Positions 59,869 to 64,000 of a stretch of DNA of 64,000 nucleotides are shown here, piece by piece (the first letter of the stretch is position 1; every line of letters begins with the position of its first letter). Origin of the DNA: Primulina eburnea (lineage: Eukaryota > Streptophyta > Magnoliopsida > Lamiales > Gesneriaceae); NCBI RefSeq assembly GCF_022965805.1, contig NC_133104.1, forward strand, positions 38,050,682 through 38,114,681, written 5' to 3'. The position numbers and the translations under genes are program-made. The notes beneath the pieces are model-generated. The model ran no database searches and was not told where the DNA came from. It worked only from the letters and a program-made list of their open reading frames with translations.

Positions 59869-60132
59869 AATAATTTCTTCCCAACAATTATCAAGGGTCC
59901 ATCCCTTCAAGGTGAGAAATTATCCACAATCCACGAATCAAATGTTAATAAAATTACAGATTTCACAACCCTTGTTGCAGAACTTCATCAAACACTTGCT
60001 TACCAATGGACGAGGAAATTTCACATTTCAAGCCCAAGAATGCTATCATTTACTACGTTCAATTTATGTGTCCAGTCTAATAATATCATCATACATTAAG
60101 AAAAAAGAACTGCAAATATAATAATGAATTAC

Positions 60133-60289
60133 CTATAAACATTGGAATCAAGGGACACAACTCTGCAAGGCCCTTCTTTTCAAGATTGCTTCAATCCCAG
60201 AAGGATGGCTAAAAAATTTACTAATATGGCAAAAGCTATTGCCACCATAAGCATCAGCATAATCAGGGAGCTTCACTCTCTCCTTCTTT
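60133..60289 (-). pseudogene. DUF1997-like exon 2 remnant, unit 5
   Basis: 157 bp with the same 2-bp loss as in unit 2 (stop after ALQSCVP). Exon 1 is lost beyond the LTR insertion. Confidence 0.8.
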
Positions 60290-60443
60290 CTTGCAGAAAG
60301 ATTTGCACTCTTAGCGTTTGACTCTGACAACTTCGCTTACTTTCCTACAGAATTACACTAAATACTCAATCTTTAGCCAAAAAGATAAAAGAAAGAAAAG
60401 AAAAAGGACTCAAACGAGATAATCATTAATCAGTAGCTCTCCG

Positions 60444-61348
60444 TGTGAGAACCCAAATTTTTGGGCACGTAATTAATTAAATATAGACATGTATAAGAAT
60501 TTATTTTTGAGTTATAATAAATTCGAAAATATAAATAATACATAGAAATCGAAATCCAGTGCAAGATACACAGTAAATTAAGACTGGATATACACCTAAT
60601 TGGAAGAGAATATTACATACAAGGCATCTTTTCTCAACAAGGAAGCGTATCAATAATTTATGTAAGGAGCATCTCGCAATTTTGGAAGGAAAATCAATCG
60701 GTTTATGGTAGAATTCTCACCCAGCAACTATAAATACCCCCTAAGCCTTTAAAAAAAATTTCACCCCTCATTCTAGCAAGCAATTTTCGAAACTTGCTCT
60801 CACAAGTGCTCCCAAGAATTTTCGAAATTTTTGTTCCCAAAAATTGTGCACGAGTAATCCAAATTCTTTCGAAGTTTAAAAATTTGTTTCTCTCGCTCAG
60901 GTGCTCGGAATCCGATCTCCACCGTTCAAAATATGCTCCCATATGTTCCCAATAACATATCCAAATTTCAGCAAAACCCAACGGTTAGTTTTTCGTTTTA
61001 GCCTTCGCACGAAAACTTCCCATATTTTAGGCGAAAATTCAGCATACCTACGGTTTTTGTCCATAAATAGGTTAAAACGACATCCAAACCCGTTCTCCAC
61101 CGTTCATAACTTTTTCAACGTACTTTTAAACGTACTGTGAAATTTCGAGGCCGATCCAACTGTTCTATAAGACGCAATGAATTTTTCAAGACGGATGATT
61201 TTTCGGGCGATGGTGCTGCTGCGTTTTCGAAGTGCCGATTGCATGATTCTTCTATGTTTCTCGAATTCTTAACGTTTTCTTCTGGTTTAAGGTAAATGGG
61301 CTTGTTTTAAACTTGAAATTTTCGGATTTATGCATGTGTTCTTTTTTC
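60444..61348 (+). mobile_element. LTR fragment (gypsy type), 5' 905 bp
   Basis: Begins TGTGAGAACCCAAATTTTTG at the same place of the block as the LTR at 62546, and has a TATAAATACC motif near 60730. It stops abruptly in TTCTTTTTTC and the block resumes. It is a copy of the first part of the LTR at 62546. Confidence 0.85.
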
Positions 61349-62545
61349 TTCAAAGGGGGTTTAGTATAGATAACTCATAAAATTGATAAATTTATTTTAT
61401 CAATTCTTTCATTTAATAGAATTTAATTTTGAAAGTACATTTAAAATAGATTAAAAATAGTTTTAAAGTGTAAATTTTGAATCTAAGTGAAACTTGCCTT
61501 ATATTACACGGGTTACATATTAATTTAAATAATATATAAATATTAAAAAATGATATTGATTAAACTTCATTTCTGAAAATTAACTCTCCTATTTTGAATA
61601 CGCTAGGAACAATAGGTTTTTTTTAAAAAAAAATACCAAGTCATTCCGAATAAAACATTATTTTTTAGTCAAGATACTCAATATAAATTTGGTTACTAAT
61701 TAAACAGACACGAATAGTGCGTAGTCATGTATTAGGGACAAAAATGTTGTAGCTTTTGAATCACGTAACAGTGAGAGGTGTCATATTAAGCAATATTTCA
61801 GTCACTTGGTACATGCACACCAAGAGCAAACGATGAAATTAGAAATTCTAAAGAAAATAGTTTGTGATGCCTGAGATGGATTCAACAGAAATGCAAGGAT
61901 GGTGATCTCTCAAATGAAAATAGTTCAAATTCACATGTAATATACCATAAGTTCGACCTTAAGAAAGTTTAATAATTTCTTCCCAACAATTATCAAGGGT
62001 CCATCCCTTCAAGGTGAGAAATTATCCACAATCCACGTATCAAATGTTACAAAAATTACAGATTTCACAACCCTTGTTGCAGAACTTCATCAAACACTTG
62101 CTTACCATGGACGAGGAAATTTCACATTTCAAGCCCAAGAATGCTATCATTTACTACGTTCAATTTATGTGTCCAATCTAATAATATCATCATACATTAA
62201 GAAAAAAGAACTGCAAATATAATAATGAATTACCTATAAACATTGGAATCAAGGGACACAACTCTGCAAGGCCCTTCTATTCAAGATTGCTTCAATCCCA
62301 GAAGGATGGCTAAAAAATTTACTAATATGGCAAAAGCTATTGCCACCATAAGCATCAGCATAATCAGGGAGCTTCACTCTCTCCTTCTTTCTTGCAGAAA
62401 GATTTGCACTCTTAGCGTTTGACTCTGACAACTTCGCTTACTTTCCTACAGAATTACACTAAATACTCAATCTTTAGCCAAAAAGAAAAAAAGAAAGAAA
62501 AGAAAAAGGACTCAAACGGGATAATCATTAATCAGTAGCTCTTCG
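61349..62545. repeat. Duplicated block fragment, unit 6
   Basis: Matches 58984-60443 without the SINE. It contains a DUF1997 exon 2 remnant at 62234-62390. Confidence 0.88.
62234..62390 (-). pseudogene. DUF1997-like exon 2 remnant, unit 6
   Basis: 157 bp, with the same 2-bp loss as units 2 and 5. Confidence 0.8.
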
Positions 62546-64000
62546 TGTGAGAACCCAAATTTTTGGGCACGTAATTAATTAAATATAGACATGTATAAGA
62601 ATTTATTTTTGAGTTATAATAAATTCGAAAATATAAATAATACATAGAAATCGAAATCCAGTGCAAGATACACAGTAAATTAAGACTGGATATCCACCTA
62701 ATTGGAAGAGAATATTACATACAAGGCATCTTTTCTCAACAAGGAAGCGTATCAATAATTTATGTAAGGAGCATCTCGCAATTTTGGAAGGAAAATCAAT
62801 CGTTTTATGGTAGAATTCTCACCCAGCAACTATAAATACCCCCTAAGCCTTTAAAAAAAACTTCACCCCTCATTCTAGCAAGCAATTTTCGAAACTTGCT
62901 CTCACAAGTGCTCCCAAGAATTTTCGAAATTTTTGTTCCCAAAAATTGTGCACGAGTCATCCAAATTCTTTCGAAGTTTAAAAATTCGTTTCTCTCGCTC
63001 AGGTGCTCGGAATCCGATCTCCACCGTTCAAAATATGCTCCCATATGTTCCCAATAACATATCCAAATTTCAGCAAACCCAACGATTAGTTTTTCATTTT
63101 AAGCCTTCGCACGAAAACTTCCCATATTTTAGGCGAAAATTCAGCATACCTACGGTTTTTGTCCATAAACAGGTTAAAACGACATCCAAACCCGTTCTCC
63201 ACCGTTCATAACTTTTTCAACGTACTTTTAAACGTACTGTGAAATTTCGAGGCCGATCCAACTGTTCAATAAGACGCAATGAATTTTTCAAGACGGATGA
63301 TTTTTCGGGCGATGGTGCTGCTGCGTTTTCGAAGTGCCGATTGCATGATTCTTCTACGTTTCTCGAATTCTTAACGTTTTCTTCTGGTTTAAGGTAAATG
63401 GGTTTGTTTTAAACTTGAAATTTTCGGATTTATGCATGTGTTCTTTTTTCAAAAATTGTCGAGTACAATTTTTTTTCTACCCCTTTCTTGTGTTTGTCAT
63501 ACGATTTTGAGCACTGTAAGGAGTCGACTGTATATGGATGGGAATCCCAACCATGACGTACCCTTACGCGGTGGGGGATATAACCGCTATACGGCCTCGC
63601 CCCCTTAGAGGAGTAAAAATTAGGGACTGATATCAGTAAACCATAAAAAGTAGATGAACCTCAGTGCTGATCAATGTTATGCATGTGTTATGAAGGATGT
63701 TATGCAAATCATGTGATTTCGAAATTTTGTGCATGTTGTTATATTATGCTCGATATGATCCCCCACTTCCTGAGTATTTCCCAAAATACTCACCCCTTAC
63801 TCTACCCTCCCCAGATAAATTAGAAGAAGAAATAGAGAAAGAAGAATCGGACACCGGTTTTTGGACTGATAGTGGACACATGAATAATTTTAATTAAGAA
63901 TAGGTTCTTGTGAGTTTTTAATTCAAGTTATAAACGCTTCCGCAGTTTTTTATCGTTTTCAGAGTTACTATTGTAAAGACGGTTCTATTTTTATGGTATT
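62546..64000 (+). mobile_element. LTR of a Ty3/gypsy element, running off the window
   Basis: Starts TGTGAGAACCC at the break of the block (after CTCTTCG) and continues to the window end without a visible terminus, so it is longer than 1455 bp. TATAAATACC near 62832. The part with CCCCACTTCCTGAGTATTT and AATACTCACCCC (63760-63800) is a pattern I know from LTRs of Tekay-type chromoviruses; this is recognition, not proof. It may be a solo LTR or the start of a full element. Confidence 0.7.

Larger units (their letters stand above)
58550..60443. repeat. Duplicated block fragment, unit 5
   Basis: Block start through the DUF1997 exon 2 remnant (60133-60289, with the 2-bp loss), cut by an LTR at 60444. 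A SINE is inserted at 59624-59868. Confidence 0.85.

Noticed and set aside
60703..63044. ORFs of 79-92 codons in the two gypsy LTR copies
   Set aside because: They are not kept in the same frame between the two copies and lie in LTR leader DNA.

Overview
The window is nuclear DNA of a flowering plant, very probably a eudicot. The evidence is spliced genes with GT-AG introns, AT-rich intergenic DNA, and plant-type LTR retrotransposons, Helitrons, CACTA elements and a tRNA-derived SINE. LTR style hints at an asterid, but this is only an impression.

Layout. (1) 1-9712: the 3' part of an Athila-like Ty3/gypsy element: gag-pol open to the left edge, a cluster of GC-rich hairpins, an envelope-position ORF broken by one frameshift, a polypurine tract and a 3' LTR that carries a second hairpin cluster. 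(2) 9713-16311: an older Ty1/copia element on the minus strand. It is cut in its RT region by the Athila element and in gag by a 1724-bp solo LTR with a perfect ATTAT duplication; that solo LTR has a third, related hairpin cluster. (3) 16331-19634: a short Helitron on the minus strand and two solo LTRs with target duplications. (4) 22268-24212: an intact DUF1218 membrane-protein gene. (5) 25299-31688: a complete but coding-defective Ty1/copia element with TGAAC duplications. (6) 32454-35043: a gene of the CWC21/SRRM2 spliceosome family. (7) 35.3-36.7 kb: exon-like remnants of an unrecognised gene. (8) 37688-64000: a tandem array made of a block with a DUF1997-like gene and a DUF4602-like gene, plus a CACTA element. 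The unit occurs twice nearly whole and at least four more times as fragments, with nested Helitron, SINE and LTR insertions.

How it fits together. The working host genes appear to be the DUF1218 gene, the CWC21-like gene and two intact DUF4602 copies. DUF1997 keeps its frame only in the first unit, where the last exon is missing; the other copies share a 2-bp deletion and have lost part of exon 3. The block edges coincide exactly with CACTA ends and CAG triplets, so the transposon probably took part in the duplication. Presence and absence of the SINE, Helitron and LTR in homologous copies give an internal order of events.

Limits: everything was read by eye. Exon borders rest on splice consensus and family resemblance; family names come from recognised protein motifs, not from searches.
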